A program made the position numbers and the translations under genes. Below are positions 1 through 9,018 of a DNA stretch of 64,000 bases, piece after piece. The notes below the pieces were generated by a model that worked only from the letters and a program-made list of their open reading frames with translations, was not told the DNA's origin and did not search any database. Each line of letters opens with the position of its first letter. The stretch's first letter is position 1. Origin of the DNA: Roseateles terrae. Lineage in GTDB: Bacteria; Pseudomonadota; Gammaproteobacteria; Burkholderiales; Burkholderiaceae_C. The stretch is taken from NCBI RefSeq assembly GCF_014192155.1, contig NZ_JACHXO010000009.1, positions 186,001-250,000 of the forward strand. The letters are read 5' to 3'.

Positions 1-129
1 AATGTGGCCGGCAGCCTGGTGGGCACGCGGATGGCCCTGGCCCGGGGCGCCGGCTTCGTGCGGGGCATGTTCGTCGCGGTCGTGTCTCTGCTGATCCTCA
101 AGACCGGTTACGACGCGTTCTTGCGCTGA
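1..129 (+). CDS. TauE/SafE (TSUP) family permease, C-terminal fragment
   Basis: The first 43 codons are open from the window edge to TGA at 127-129. The peptide starts NVAGSLVGTRMALARG and ends in a hydrophobic helix followed by KTGYDAFLR. This resembles the last segment of sulfite-exporter-like TSUP membrane proteins, where an N-x-x-G-S-x-x-G-x-x-x-A motif precedes the final transmembrane helix. Only the last part is visible, so the substrate (sulfite, sulfoacetate or other anions in this family) cannot be inferred. The start lies outside the window. Confidence 0.6.
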   Translation, partial: NVAGSLVGTRMALARGAGFVRGMFVAVVSLLILKTGYDAFLR

Positions 130-225
130 ACTGATTCTGCGGCCCTCGCGCTGACTTCCGCCAAAGGCGGGATGACGTGACAAGGGCCACTCGCTATACC
201 ATTGGACAAACAACCTGTATCTGCC

Positions 226-1044
226 ATGCCCGTCGATCCACAACTGCGTTCGTTGGACATCGAAATTCCCACCCAGCCGGAGGTGCTGGTCAAGCTGTCC
301 CTGCTCATGGCAGAGGAAGACATCGACCTGCAAGCCGTTTCCTCGCTGGTGGAAACCGACATGGCCCTGGCCGCTGCCGTCATGAAGGCAGTCAATTCCT
401 CCCTGTATGGCCTGCGCGGCCGCGTCCAGACGGTGCATCAGGCGCTGACCTATCTGGGCATGCGGGAAGTGGCAGCCATCACCTTCGAGATGGGCCTGCG
501 GGCGGCTTTCCCGCCCGCCGCCGAACTGGAGCCGATCTGGCAACGCGCCGCCAAGCGTGGCGTGTTGATGGGCCGCATGGGACAGATGCTGGGGGTGGAT
601 CCCTGGGCTGCCCACTCGGCCGGCCTGTTCGAGGAATGCGGCAAGCCGCTGCTGTACCGCCATGCCCCGGCCCACTATCCGGCCATGCTGCGCGCGGCCA
701 GCAGTGATCTGGAGCTGACCTCGCTGGAAACCACCGCCTTTGGCGTGAGCCACGACAAACTCGGCGCGGCCCTGTGCGAGAGCTGGGGTCTGGCGCCGGC
801 CTCGGTGGCCAGCGTCCGCCATCATGTGGAATTGCAGAGCGACCTGCGCATGCCCGAGACCATGCAGCGTCGCGGCATTGGCGCCATCTCGCTGGTGGCC
901 TGGACCCTGATGAACGATCCGGCACGCCTGGACGAGAACATCATGATCATCGCCCCTCAGGCGCAGCTGGACGAAACGCTGATGCTGCGTGCGGCCCGCA
1001 AGGTCGAGGAACAGCTGCAGGCGGCGCAGGCCCAGGGCAGGTGA
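226..1044 (+). CDS. HDOD domain protein
   Basis: A 272-residue protein that is almost entirely one HDOD domain. It opens with the typical IPTQPEVLVKLS segment, then ETDMALAAAVMKAVNSSLYG and a region around residues 65-85 resembling other HDOD proteins (VHQALTYLGMREV). HDOD domains are HD-like helical folds that generally lack the metal-binding HD pair and act in signalling. No output domain is attached. The ATG at 226 is preferred. An in-frame TTG at 202 would add eight residues, and neither has a strong ribosome site. The next gene, a diguanylate cyclase, is convergent. A role in c-di-GMP signalling is only suggested by that neighbour. Confidence 0.8.
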   Translation: MPVDPQLRSLDIEIPTQPEVLVKLSLLMAEEDIDLQAVSSLVETDMALAAAVMKAVNSSLYGLRGRVQTVHQALTYLGMREVAAITFEMGLRAAFPPAAELEPIWQRAAKRGVLMGRMGQMLGVDPWAAHSAGLFEECGKPLLYRHAPAHYPAMLRAASSDLELTSLETTAFGVSHDKLGAALCESWGLAPASVASVRHHVELQSDLRMPETMQRRGIGAISLVAWTLMNDPARLDENIMIIAPQAQLDETLMLRAARKVEEQLQAAQAQGR

Positions 1045-1088
1045 ACGGCTTGGCGCTGCGGCGCCGGCCACGATTCGCGCTGCGCCAC

Positions 1089-2447
1089 TCACACTGCCAG
1101 GCAGATCCTGTCGCGCCCGGTGTGCTTGGCCAGATAGAGCGCCTCGTCAGCTGCCTGCAGCAATGATTGGCTGCTGAGGTAGGGCCGTCCCGGCTGATAA
1201 GCCGCCAACCCGATGCTGACCGTCACGGTCGTCGGTTCTGCGCCGACCTGATTGGTTTGATCGCTCCGACCGGGCTGCCCAAGCGGTCCGACCGGACCCG
1301 TGGGTTGTCGCGCCGCCGGCATCGCCTCATGCGGCATCGCCAGCGCGCGCAAGGCGTCCCGCACCGTCTCCATGCGGTCCTGCGCCGAGCGGATGTCCAA
1401 CCCCGGCATCAGCACCACGAATTCTTCGCCCCCCAGCCGCGCCACCACGTCGGTGTCCCGCTGGAACTGCTCCGACAGCAGCGCCGCCAGCCGCTGAAGC
1501 ACCGCATCCCCCGCCTCCCGGCCGTGTCGCTCGTTGTAGGGCTTGAGGTAGTCCACGTCCAGCACCGCCAGGGCCAGCCGCCCTTGATCGCGCTGCACCC
1601 GCTTGAACTCCCGGCGCAGCGCCAGCTCGAATTCGCGCCGGTTGCAGGCGCCGGTCAGTGGGTCGTAACGCTCCAGCGCGGCCAGTTCGCGCCGCTTGGT
1701 CTCCAGCGACCGCTCGACCTCGGCCAGACGCTGGTGCTGACGCACGATCTCGTCGCGCAACTGCCGCCCGCGGGTCTGCTCCCGCTGCAGCTCACCCCCC
1801 AGCGTGCTGTGCACATGCGCGAAGGCGCGCTCCAGCTGCATCACCTCATGCGGGCCATGGTCCTCCGGCTCCAGCCACGACAGGGATTGCGGCGGCATCG
1901 TCGCTTCGAAGCGATGGGCTTCATCCGTCAAGCGGCGCAACTGCCGCAGCAGCCACCGGTCCAGCAGCGCCGCCGCCGCGAGTCCCAGCACCACCACAAA
2001 CACCAGATGGCCGACCGTGCTGCGCAGCAGGGCGTCGTGCTGCAGGGTCTGCAGCAGTGTGGGTCGCTGGGCCTGGACCTTCAGTGCGCTGCCGCTGTTG
2101 CCCAACGGAAACTGGACGCTGGGGCCCGGATCTCCCGCCTCCCGGGATTCGGCACGGATCTGCTCCCCGCTGCGCGTCAGCAATTCGATGCTGCGCAGTT
2201 CATGCTGGCGCAAGATGGTGTTGAGCAGCGCCTGGATCGCTTCGGGGGACTGGCCCTGACTCTGCACCAGGGGGGTGCTGTAAAGCAGGGGGATCGCATC
2301 CAGATCTCCGGCCAGCTGCTGATTGCGTCGCCGCACATCCTCACGCAGGTCCCATCCGGCCGATACCGTCGACAGCAGCAGGCCCAGCGCGAACAACGCC
2401 AGCAGCGTTCTTGCGCCGACCGAGATGCGAATGGCCTTTGGGGTCAT
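1089..2447 (-). CDS. Membrane-bound diguanylate cyclase (GGDEF)
   Basis: A 452-residue protein that should make c-di-GMP from two GTP at the inner membrane. Residues about 12-30 form one membrane helix, followed by a periplasmic segment of roughly 110 residues and a second helix (HLVFVVVLGLAAAALL). A linker and a charged coiled coil then lead to the GGDEF domain (DPLTGACNRREFELAL onward). The active site is intact as GGEEF, and an RxxD inhibitory site (RDTD) lies five residues before it. A Pro/Gly-rich insert of about 30 residues sits between the active site and the TVSIGLAAY strand. The start chosen is MTPKAIRISVG. An upstream in-frame ATG at 2537 would add 30 residues of poor character. Confidence 0.88.
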   Translation of the reverse strand: MTPKAIRISVGARTLLALFALGLLLSTVSAGWDLREDVRRRNQQLAGDLDAIPLLYSTPLVQSQGQSPEAIQALLNTILRQHELRSIELLTRSGEQIRAESREAGDPGPSVQFPLGNSGSALKVQAQRPTLLQTLQHDALLRSTVGHLVFVVVLGLAAAALLDRWLLRQLRRLTDEAHRFEATMPPQSLSWLEPEDHGPHEVMQLERAFAHVHSTLGGELQREQTRGRQLRDEIVRQHQRLAEVERSLETKRRELAALERYDPLTGACNRREFELALRREFKRVQRDQGRLALAVLDVDYLKPYNERHGREAGDAVLQRLAALLSEQFQRDTDVVARLGGEEFVVLMPGLDIRSAQDRMETVRDALRALAMPHEAMPAARQPTGPVGPLGQPGRSDQTNQVGAEPTTVTVSIGLAAYQPGRPYLSSQSLLQAADEALYLAKHTGRDRICLAV

Positions 2448-2551
2448 GGGTCTGTGCCGCAACGATCTGAAACCATTGTGCATGGGCGAACATCGCCCAC
2501 TCCCCGGGGGAAACGCGCACCCGCGTCCCACCTCCATGGCGGGTCAAACGC

Positions 2552-3523
2552 TCAGACGGCGAGTCGCAGCGCCGTCTCGAAGCGGCGGGGCTGTCCCGTC
2601 ACCGGATCGGTGAAGGCGATCTCGCGCGCCAGCAGCTGCAGCGGATGGGAGAAGTCCGGCTCCGCTTCCACCGGCTGCAACACCGGGTAGATGCGATCGC
2701 CCTGGAGCGGCAGGCCCAGGTGGGCCATCTGCGCGCGCAGCTGATGCTTGGCCCCCGTACTGGGGCGGAGAAGGTAACGGGCCCAGCCGCCGGGAAGCCG
2801 CTCGATCAGGTCCACGTCGGTGAAGGCATTGGGCTCGCCCGGCACCGTCTGCATCTGCATGAAATCAACCGGATGCTCCTGCAGCCGGGTCGCCAGATGC
2901 AGCGGGAAGCGCAGGGACGCGGGCGTGGCGGTTGCGGTGCCAGGTCCCGTGGCGGCCAGGCCGATGGCCATGGATGGGTCCGGCGCAATCGCTTCATAGA
3001 CTTTTGCTACGGACCGATCCCGGAACAACCGCTGATAGGCATCCCGATGCAACGGCTGCACGGAGAACAGCACCAGCCCCGCCGTCTCCCGGTCCAGCCG
3101 GTGTAGGGGACTGAGATCGGCCAACCCGGTGAGCCGACGCAGCCTCGTCAGCAGGGTCTGCTGGATATACCGGCCCTTGGGCGTCACCGGCAGGAAGTGC
3201 GGCTTGTCGGCCACGAGCAGATGGTCGTCCTGATGGAGGATGCGCACCTCGCCGGGCACCTGCGGCTCGCTGGGCAGCCAGCGCCAGTAGTACAGGCGCC
3301 GGCCCTGGCAGCGGGAGAGCGGCGCGTCAGGTGGCAAGGCCTGGCCTTGATCGTCCAGCACATCGCCGCGGCCCAAGCGGTCGGCCCAGTCCTCGCGGCT
3401 CACCAGCGGCAGCCGCTCGGTCAGGAAGTCCAGCACCAGCGGCCAGGGCCCGGCCGGGCAGGCGAGTGCGGAGGCGGCGACGCCGTCCCGCAGCGGCAGG
3501 TTCAGCTTGGGCGGACGCGCCAC
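2552..3523 (-). CDS. RluA-family pseudouridine synthase
   Basis: A 323-residue cytoplasmic enzyme of the RluA class, which isomerises uridine to pseudouridine in rRNA or tRNA. The catalytic signature HRLDRETAGLVLFS is present with its Asp. It is preceded by ILHQDDHLLVADKPHFLPVTP, the usual nucleotide-binding strand. The C-terminal GAKHQLRAQMAHLGLPLQGD motif is also typical. There is no clear S4 domain at the N-terminus, which has instead about 95 residues of less conserved sequence. The RNA target cannot be read from the sequence. The stop of the upstream murA-like gene lies just beyond its start, so the two are adjacent and on the same strand. Confidence 0.88.
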   Translation of the reverse strand: MARPPKLNLPLRDGVAASALACPAGPWPLVLDFLTERLPLVSREDWADRLGRGDVLDDQGQALPPDAPLSRCQGRRLYYWRWLPSEPQVPGEVRILHQDDHLLVADKPHFLPVTPKGRYIQQTLLTRLRRLTGLADLSPLHRLDRETAGLVLFSVQPLHRDAYQRLFRDRSVAKVYEAIAPDPSMAIGLAATGPGTATATPASLRFPLHLATRLQEHPVDFMQMQTVPGEPNAFTDVDLIERLPGGWARYLLRPSTGAKHQLRAQMAHLGLPLQGDRIYPVLQPVEAEPDFSHPLQLLAREIAFTDPVTGQPRRFETALRLAV

Positions 3524-3526
3524 CCG

Positions 3527-4828
3527 TCAGTCACCTTCAACCCACTCCACCCGGGCGCCCAGGCGGGTGATGTTCTCCGCGAACTGCGGATGGGCACGGC
3601 GCACGGGTGTGGCGTTGTGGATGACCGACTTGCCGGGAATGCTGGCCGCCACCATCAGCAGGGCGATGGCCACGCGGATGATGTAGGGGCTCTCGACCTC
3701 GGCCGGCGTCAGCGGCTTGCCGCCGAAGGTCACCATGCGGTGGGGGTCAGACAGGAAGGCATGGGCGCCGAACTTGGACAGCTCGGTGGTCCAGCCCATC
3801 GCGCCGTCATACACCTTGTTCCAGAACATCACGCTGCCTTCGGCCTTCACGCCCAGGGCGACGAAGATGGGCAGCAGGTCCACCGGCAGGTAAGGCCAGG
3901 GCGCCGCTTCCACCTTCTGCAGAATGTTGCGGGTGAAGGGTTCCTTCACCTTCAGCTTGCCGTTCACCACCGATCGGGACCAGCCGTCCTCATGCACGAT
4001 CTGCACGCCGAACTTGGCGAAGGTGCGGTCGATCAGCGGGAACTGCTCGGGATGGGAATTCTTCACCCGCACGTCGCCGCCAGTGATGGCGCCCAGTGCC
4101 AGGAAGGTGACGATCTCGTGGAAGTCTTCGGCAAAGGTGAACTCGCCCCCGCCGAGCTGCTCGACGCCGTGAATGGTCAGGCGCGAGGTGCCCAGACCTT
4201 CCAGACGTGCACCCAGCATCTGCATGAAGGCACAGAACTCCTGCACATGCGGCTCACTGGCCGCGTTCATCAGCGTCGACGTGCCATCCGCCAGGGCGGC
4301 GCACAGCACGAAGTTTTCGGTGGTGGTCACCGAGGCGTAATCGGTCCAGTGGTCGTTGTGGCGGAGCTTGCCGGCCACCTTCAGCAGCAGGCCGTCGGCT
4401 GCACGATCGACCGAGGCGCCGAAGCGCTCGAACACTTCCACATGCGGGTCGATCTCGCGGGCGCCCAGGGTGCAGCCTTTGACGTCGTCCTCGATGCGGG
4501 CCGCGCCGAAGCGGGCCATCAGGCCCGGCACCAGCATGATCGAGCTGCGCATCTCTTCCGGCAGGTGGTCCTTGGCCGGGTCGAAGTGGGTGTCCTTGTG
4601 ATGCAGGTCCAGCACGCCGGAGGCAAAGTCCACCGACACGCTGCTGCCCAGCTGGCGGAAGACCTCGAGGATCTTCTTGACGTCGGTGATTTCCGGAACG
4701 CCATTGAGGCGGATCGGCTCCCGCGTCAGCAGCGTGGCGCACAGGATGGGCAGCACGGCATTCTTGTTGGCCGAGGGAACGATGCGGCCCTTCAGGGGGG
4801 AACCGCCGTGAACGATGAGGTTGGACAT
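3527..4828 (-). CDS. MurA-family enolpyruvyl transferase, divergent paralogue
   Basis: A 433-residue EPSP-synthase-fold protein of the UDP-N-acetylglucosamine 1-carboxyvinyltransferase family, which transfers enolpyruvate from PEP to UDP-GlcNAc at the first committed step of peptidoglycan synthesis. The PEP-binding Cys is kept in GCTLGAREID, with the following Arg. The Lys-Asn pair is kept in SANKNAVLPIL, where the usual enzyme has GAKNAALPIL. The Asp of the UDP-binding segment is seen in AAPWPYLPVDLLP. Several blocks differ from the housekeeping MurA; for example TPVRRAHPQF replaces the usual HIDRGYE-type segment. MSNLIVHGG is the natural start, and 11 further codons upstream are open but unlikely. 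It is likely a second MurA-like gene, since the standard murA normally lies near hisG. Function as a true MurA is not proven. Confidence 0.75.
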   Translation of the reverse strand: MSNLIVHGGSPLKGRIVPSANKNAVLPILCATLLTREPIRLNGVPEITDVKKILEVFRQLGSSVSVDFASGVLDLHHKDTHFDPAKDHLPEEMRSSIMLVPGLMARFGAARIEDDVKGCTLGAREIDPHVEVFERFGASVDRAADGLLLKVAGKLRHNDHWTDYASVTTTENFVLCAALADGTSTLMNAASEPHVQEFCAFMQMLGARLEGLGTSRLTIHGVEQLGGGEFTFAEDFHEIVTFLALGAITGGDVRVKNSHPEQFPLIDRTFAKFGVQIVHEDGWSRSVVNGKLKVKEPFTRNILQKVEAAPWPYLPVDLLPIFVALGVKAEGSVMFWNKVYDGAMGWTTELSKFGAHAFLSDPHRMVTFGGKPLTPAEVESPYIIRVAIALLMVAASIPGKSVIHNATPVRRAHPQFAENITRLGARVEWVEGD

Positions 4829-5048
4829 GGGCCGCGCGAACCGGTTGGAGCAATCAGGCAACGATTATCGACCCTGCTTGCAAGACCGGGGCCGGGCCGC
4901 GGTCATCCAATTGCGTTATCTGGTCACGTTATCCGGACACGGTATCGGTCAAGCCCTCCGGCGAGGTCATCTCACGACTCGCCCTCATCAAGTCGGAAAG
5001 TTGAATGGGCCAGAGAACCTCACCGCGCCGCTGCAGGGCGTCAGCGGG

Positions 5049-5894
5049 TCAGGTAGCGCCGCCCGGATCCAGCCGCCGCGCACGCGCCAGACGCCAAGCC
5101 TCAGCGGGATCGTCGCCATACACCTCCTCGGCGGTGGTGGCCGTCTCGCGGCGTTGCGTGTCGATGGCGATGCGCTTGTCGAAGACAAAGCACTCGCCCA
5201 GCCAGTCCGCGTCGGCATCGGGCATCTGCTCGAAGTAGTTGACGATGCCGCCTTCGAGCTGCCGCACGGTCAGGCCCTGGCCCTGCATCCAGCCGGAGAG
5301 CTTTTCGCAGCGGATGCCGCCGGTGCAGTACATCGCCACCGTCTTTCCTTCGCGCTTCCAGGCATCGGCATGGGCCTGGACGTACTCGGGGAAGTCGCGG
5401 AAGTGACGCACCTGCGGATCGACCGCGCCCTGGAAATGGCCCAGTTTGAATTCGAAGTGGTTGCGGTTGTCCAGCACCACCACGTCATCGCGGCGGATCA
5501 ACTCTCGCCAGTCCTGGGGGGCGACGTGGGTGTCGGGCCGGTCGGCCAGGCCCGTCACATCGGGCAGGCCGAAGGCGACCAGTTCGGGTTTCTCATGGAC
5601 CTTCAGCAGCGTGAAGGGCCGGGTGGTGCAGAAGCTGCGCTTGAAGTGCAGGGACGCGAAGGGCGCGTGGCGACGGAGCTCCGCTTCGAATTCGGTCAGC
5701 GCGTCCACCGGTCCGCCGATGGCGCCAGTGATGCCTTCGGGGGCGAGCAGGATGTTGCCGCCGACCTGGCGCCCCTGCCGTTCGTAGGCGTCTCGCAGCT
5801 GCTGCGCGAGCGCGGCGGTGTCCTCCAGCGCAACGAACTTGTAGAAGGAGCTGTGCTGGTGCTCGACCGGGGTGGAAGCTGAAACGGCGGACAT
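5049..5894 (-). CDS. trhO: tRNA uridine(34) hydroxylase TrhO (rhodanese-like)
   Basis: A 281-residue protein with an N-terminal YceA-type domain (YKFVALEDTAALAQQLRD, GNILLAPEGITGAIGG) followed by a rhodanese domain. The catalytic loop is MYCTGGIRCEK, carrying the active-site Cys. TrhO proteins hydroxylate U34 of tRNA on the way to 5-methoxyuridine or 5-carboxymethoxyuridine. The family's central VVVLDNRNHFEFKLGHFQGA block is present. MSAVSAS at 5894 is preferred over an ATG 12 codons upstream because the extra residues are low in conservation. The gene stands alone and is divergent from psd. Confidence 0.88.
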   Translation of the reverse strand: MSAVSASTPVEHQHSSFYKFVALEDTAALAQQLRDAYERQGRQVGGNILLAPEGITGAIGGPVDALTEFEAELRRHAPFASLHFKRSFCTTRPFTLLKVHEKPELVAFGLPDVTGLADRPDTHVAPQDWRELIRRDDVVVLDNRNHFEFKLGHFQGAVDPQVRHFRDFPEYVQAHADAWKREGKTVAMYCTGGIRCEKLSGWMQGQGLTVRQLEGGIVNYFEQMPDADADWLGECFVFDKRIAIDTQRRETATTAEEVYGDDPAEAWRLARARRLDPGGAT

Positions 5895-6056
5895 GAGAGG
5901 CAGGGGAAGCGTGGGGCGGCGCAGGGACACCGTACAGCGCGTCCCTGCGCCGTGATCCTAACGGGTCGGCGAGGCTGCGGAGAGCTCCGCGCCGGCCCGG
6001 GCGTCCGCTTTGCCCACCCAACACTAGAATCCCGCGTTTTCGACGACTGAAAGCCC

Positions 6057-6902
6057 ATGGTGTCCGACCGCCTCGCCGTATTGCCGCAGTACCTGATGCC
6101 CAAGCTGCTGCTCACCCGCATGGCCGGCCGGCTGGCGAGTGCGGAATTGGGGGGCTTCACCACCTGGACCATCCGCCGCTTCATTGACCGTTACGGCGTC
6201 AACATGAGCGAGGCGGCTGAGCCTGATCCGGCCGCCTACCCCACCTTCAACGAATTTTTCACCCGGGCGCTGAAGCCGGGCGCCCGCCCGCTGGCGCAGG
6301 CGCCGCTGATCTGTCCGGTGGATGGCGCCATCAGCCAGTTCGGGCCGGTGCAGGCCGAGCAGATCTTCCAGGCCAAGGGCCATCACTACTCGGTGACGGC
6401 GCTGGTAGGCGGGGATGCGGCACTGGCGGCGCCGTTCAAGGATGGGCATTTCGCGACCATCTATCTGAGCCCGCGGGACTATCACCGCATCCACATGCCG
6501 TGTGAGGGCCGGTTGGTGCGCATGATTCATGTGCCGGGCGACCTGTTCTCGGTGAATCCGACGACCGCGCGGGGCGTGCCCCGGCTGTTTGCCCGCAATG
6601 AGCGGGTGGTGTGCGTGTTTGAAGGGCCGCAGGGGCCATGGATCATGGTGCTGGTGGGGGCGACGATCGTCGGCTCGATGGCCACCGTGTGGCATGGGGT
6701 GGTGAACCCGCCGCGGCCGGGCCGGATCCGCACCTGGCACTATGAGGACCAGCGCTTCAGCTATGCGCAGGGCGAGGAGATGGGGCGCTTCCTGCTGGGC
6801 TCGACGGTGGTGATGCTGTTTCCCAAGCAACGGCCGGTGAGCTTTAACCCCACCTGGGTCCCGGGCGGCGCCGTCCGCCTCGGCCAGCCAATGGCTGAAT
6901 AA
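6057..6902 (+). CDS. psd: Phosphatidylserine decarboxylase proenzyme
   Basis: A 281-residue enzyme that decarboxylates phosphatidylserine to phosphatidylethanolamine at the inner membrane. The autocatalytic cleavage site is LGST near residue 260, where the Ser becomes the pyruvoyl group of the alpha chain. Other family blocks are visible: YPTFNEFFTRALKPGARP, CPVDGAISQFG and YLSPRDYHRIHMPC, with the His residues needed for self-cleavage. The length matches the proteobacterial class I enzyme. The ATG at 6057 gives a normal N-terminus. A copy of the GC-rich repeat begins three bases after the stop codon. Confidence 0.95.
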   Translation: MVSDRLAVLPQYLMPKLLLTRMAGRLASAELGGFTTWTIRRFIDRYGVNMSEAAEPDPAAYPTFNEFFTRALKPGARPLAQAPLICPVDGAISQFGPVQAEQIFQAKGHHYSVTALVGGDAALAAPFKDGHFATIYLSPRDYHRIHMPCEGRLVRMIHVPGDLFSVNPTTARGVPRLFARNERVVCVFEGPQGPWIMVLVGATIVGSMATVWHGVVNPPRPGRIRTWHYEDQRFSYAQGEEMGRFLLGSTVVMLFPKQRPVSFNPTWVPGGAVRLGQPMAE

Positions 6903-6904
6903 AA

Positions 6905-7077
6905 GGCCCCCCAGTCGCTGCGCTCCTGCCCCCAAGGGGCGCCAGCCAGTGGCCTGGCAAAGCCAGTTCCACGGCTGTGGCTTGAGGGGCGCCCTGGCTG
7001 CGCCGGCTAGAGTTGGCCCGCTTGGTTCCCGCGGGGCGCTGGCCCCCCTGGGGCAGGAGCGAAGCGACTGGGGGGCC
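6905..7077. repeat. GC-rich repeat pair in inverted orientation
   Basis: A forward copy of the local 110-bp repeat starts at 6905 (GGCCCCCCAGTCGCT and onward) and runs to about 7008. A truncated inverted copy ends at 7077. The outer 28-base arms, 6905-6932 and 7050-7077, are complementary with one mismatch, so RNA from either strand could form a long hairpin. The element fills the gap between psd and trpS and may act as a transcription boundary. No open frame or transposase is present. Confidence 0.8.
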
Positions 7078-7132
7078 GACGTTCTAGGGGAGAATGGGGG
7101 GTTCTCGTGATCAATCTGCGACGAAGGCCTCC

Positions 7133-8464
7133 ATGACTGTGCGTGTCCTGACCGGCATCACCACCACCGGTACCCTGCATCTCGGCAACTACGTCGGCGC
7201 CGTGCGCCGGGCCATCGCGGCCAGCCGAGAGCCAGGCGCCGAGAGCTTCTTTTTCATGGCGGACTATCACGCGCTCATCAAGTGCGACGAACCCGACCGC
7301 ATCGAAGCCTCCCGCCTTCAGATCGCCGCCACCTGGCTCGCCGCCGGTCTGGATACCCGCCGCGTCACCTTCTATCGTCAGAGTGATATCCCGGAAATTC
7401 CCGAACTCACCTGGCTGCTGACCTGCGTCACGTCCAAGGGCCAGATGAATCGCGCCCACGCCTACAAGGCCTCGGTCGATGCCAATGTGGCCGCGGGCGA
7501 AGATCCCGATGCCGGCATCACCATGGGCCTGTACAGCTATCCCATCCTGATGGCCGCGGACATCCTGATGTTCAACGCCCACCGCGTGCCCGTCGGCAAG
7601 GACCAGGCGCAGCACATCGAGATGGCGCGGGACGTGGCCCAGCGCTTCAATCACACCTTCGGCAAGGGCGAGGACTTCTTCGTCCTGCCCGAAGCCAGCA
7701 TCGACCAGGAGATGGAGCTGCTGCCGGGACTGGACGGACGCAAGATGTCCAAGAGCTATGACAACGTCATTCCGCTCTTCGAAGGCGGCGCCAAGGCCCT
7801 GCGCGAAGCCATCGCCCGCATCGTGACCGACTCGCGACTGCCCGGCGAACCCAAGGAAACCGAAGGCTCGCATCTGGTCCAGATCTACGACGCCTTCGCC
7901 ACGCCGGCACAGCGCCAGGCCTTCCGCGACGCGCTGCACGGCGGCCTGTCCTGGGGCGAAGCCAAGCAGCAACTGTTCGATGTGATCGACGCCGAGATCG
8001 GCCCGATGCGCGCCCGCTACGACGAGCTGATGGCCCATCCCGAACGCATCGAGGAGATCCTGATGGAAGGCGCCGCCAAGGCCCGCGCCATCGCCGGCCC
8101 GCTGCTGCAGCGCTGCCGCGAGGCCGTGGGTCTGCGCCGCTTCCAGGTGCTGTCCGCCCCCACCGCCAGCACCACCAGGACCAAGGCGCAGGTGCCCACT
8201 TTCAAGCAGTACCGCGAGGCCGATGGCCAGTTCTACTTCAAGCTCCTCGCCGCCGACGGCACGCTGCTGCTGCAGAGCCTCGGTCTGGCGCAAGGCAAGG
8301 ACGCCGGCCAATGGGTGTCGCGCCTGAAGCGTGAAGGCCAGGCCGCGCTGGCCGATGCGCCCGTGGTGCGTGAAGGCGATGAATCCGTGCTGCTGGCAGC
8401 GCTGGAGGCGCTGGTGGCGGCCGAGGCTCAGGCCGCCGCCGACAAGGCTGCCGGCAAGGCCTGA
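7133..8464 (+). CDS. trpS: Tryptophan--tRNA ligase with C-terminal extension
   Basis: A 443-residue class I aminoacyl-tRNA synthetase that charges tRNA-Trp. The HIGH-like motif is TGTLHLGN at about residues 12-19, and the KMSKS motif is complete in [13 protein letters not shown]. The standard catalytic and anticodon-binding parts end near residue 340. About 100 further residues follow, containing [20 protein letters not shown] and [15 protein letters not shown], which looks like a small beta-alpha domain of the DUF1508/YegP kind, and an Ala-rich tail. ATG 7133 is chosen because the upstream in-frame ATG at 7094 falls just after the repeat and adds an unconserved leader. Confidence 0.93.
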   Translation: MTVRVLTGITTTGTLHLGNYVGAVRRAIAASREPGAESFFFMADYHALIKCDEPDRIEASRLQIAATWLAAGLDTRRVTFYRQSDIPEIPELTWLLTCVTSKGQMNRAHAYKASVDANVAAGEDPDAGITMGLYSYPILMAADILMFNAHRVPVGKDQAQHIEMARDVAQRFNHTFGKGEDFFVLPEASIDQEMELLPGLDGRKMSKSYDNVIPLFEGGAKALREAIARIVTDSRLPGEPKETEGSHLVQIYDAFATPAQRQAFRDALHGGLSWGEAKQQLFDVIDAEIGPMRARYDELMAHPERIEEILMEGAAKARAIAGPLLQRCREAVGLRRFQVLSAPTASTTRTKAQVPTFKQYREADGQFYFKLLAADGTLLLQSLGLAQGKDAGQWVSRLKREGQAALADAPVVREGDESVLLAALEALVAAEAQAAADKAAGKA

Positions 8465-9018
8465 GGTCCGAGGCTGGCGCAGCGGGGATGGCCGCCGCAG
8501 CGCAATGGCCTGCATGGGCTGCACCGGCTGCTCCGCCTGCATCGGCGGGGGATGTATGACACCTCCGCGCCCCCGCCGCGCGCGCGCCCTCCCGAGGCAC
8601 GGACCCGACGTTGGCCGCGGCAGGGCCGCGTCGGCTGAAGCGCCTTGAGGGCCTGAAGCTGCGCCGCCATCCGCCCATCTGCACCACGACAGGGCCGACC
8701 GGTCCACTTCTTCACGCTCGCCACGTCCTGAATGCGGCGCGGGCGTCCCCTGCGGCGTAGGCTTGAAGCAAGGGCGCCCCTGGCGTCCACCTACAACCAG
8801 GCCACCCACTTCGGCATTGCCTCCGAGGCCGGGACCGAGCTGCCACGACGCCGGACCGATCCACCCGATCCAAGCCCGCACGGCGCCCACTGAGGGCGTT
8901 GCGAAGCAACAGCCCGCCCCGCCAGCCGGTCCCGATCGAAGGGCCGCCCCGAGACCCGGGACGCGCCCCTCGGGGGCAGGAGCGCAGCGACTGGGGGGCC
9001 CAAAAATCTGGAGGTTTG
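8465..9018. other. Long intergenic region without a recognisable gene
   Basis: The 554 bases between trpS and the acyl-CoA ligase carry no open frame with recognisable protein features on either strand. Frames that are open here read through into neighbouring genes and have the composition of high-GC shadow frames. The last part, about 8963-9000, is a truncated inverted copy of the local repeat. The rest is GC-rich with no evident terminator or promoter. It could be the remains of a decayed gene, but no homology could be recognised. Confidence 0.5.
8963..9000 (-). repeat. Truncated copy of the GC-rich repeat
   Basis: This 38-base stretch (from GCGCCCCTCGGGGGCAGGAG to ACTGGGGGGCC) matches one end of the 110-bp repeat in reverse orientation. 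It lies 18 bases before the start codon of the acyl-CoA ligase, upstream of its GGAGG site. Confidence 0.7.

Noticed and set aside
64-225. Sigma-70 promoter for the HDOD gene
   Set aside because: TATACC near 194 has no acceptable -35 partner at the right distance.
5049-5894. Simple thiosulfate sulfurtransferase (rhodanese)
   Set aside because: The N-terminal YceA domain and the CTGGIRCEK active loop are specific to the TrhO family.
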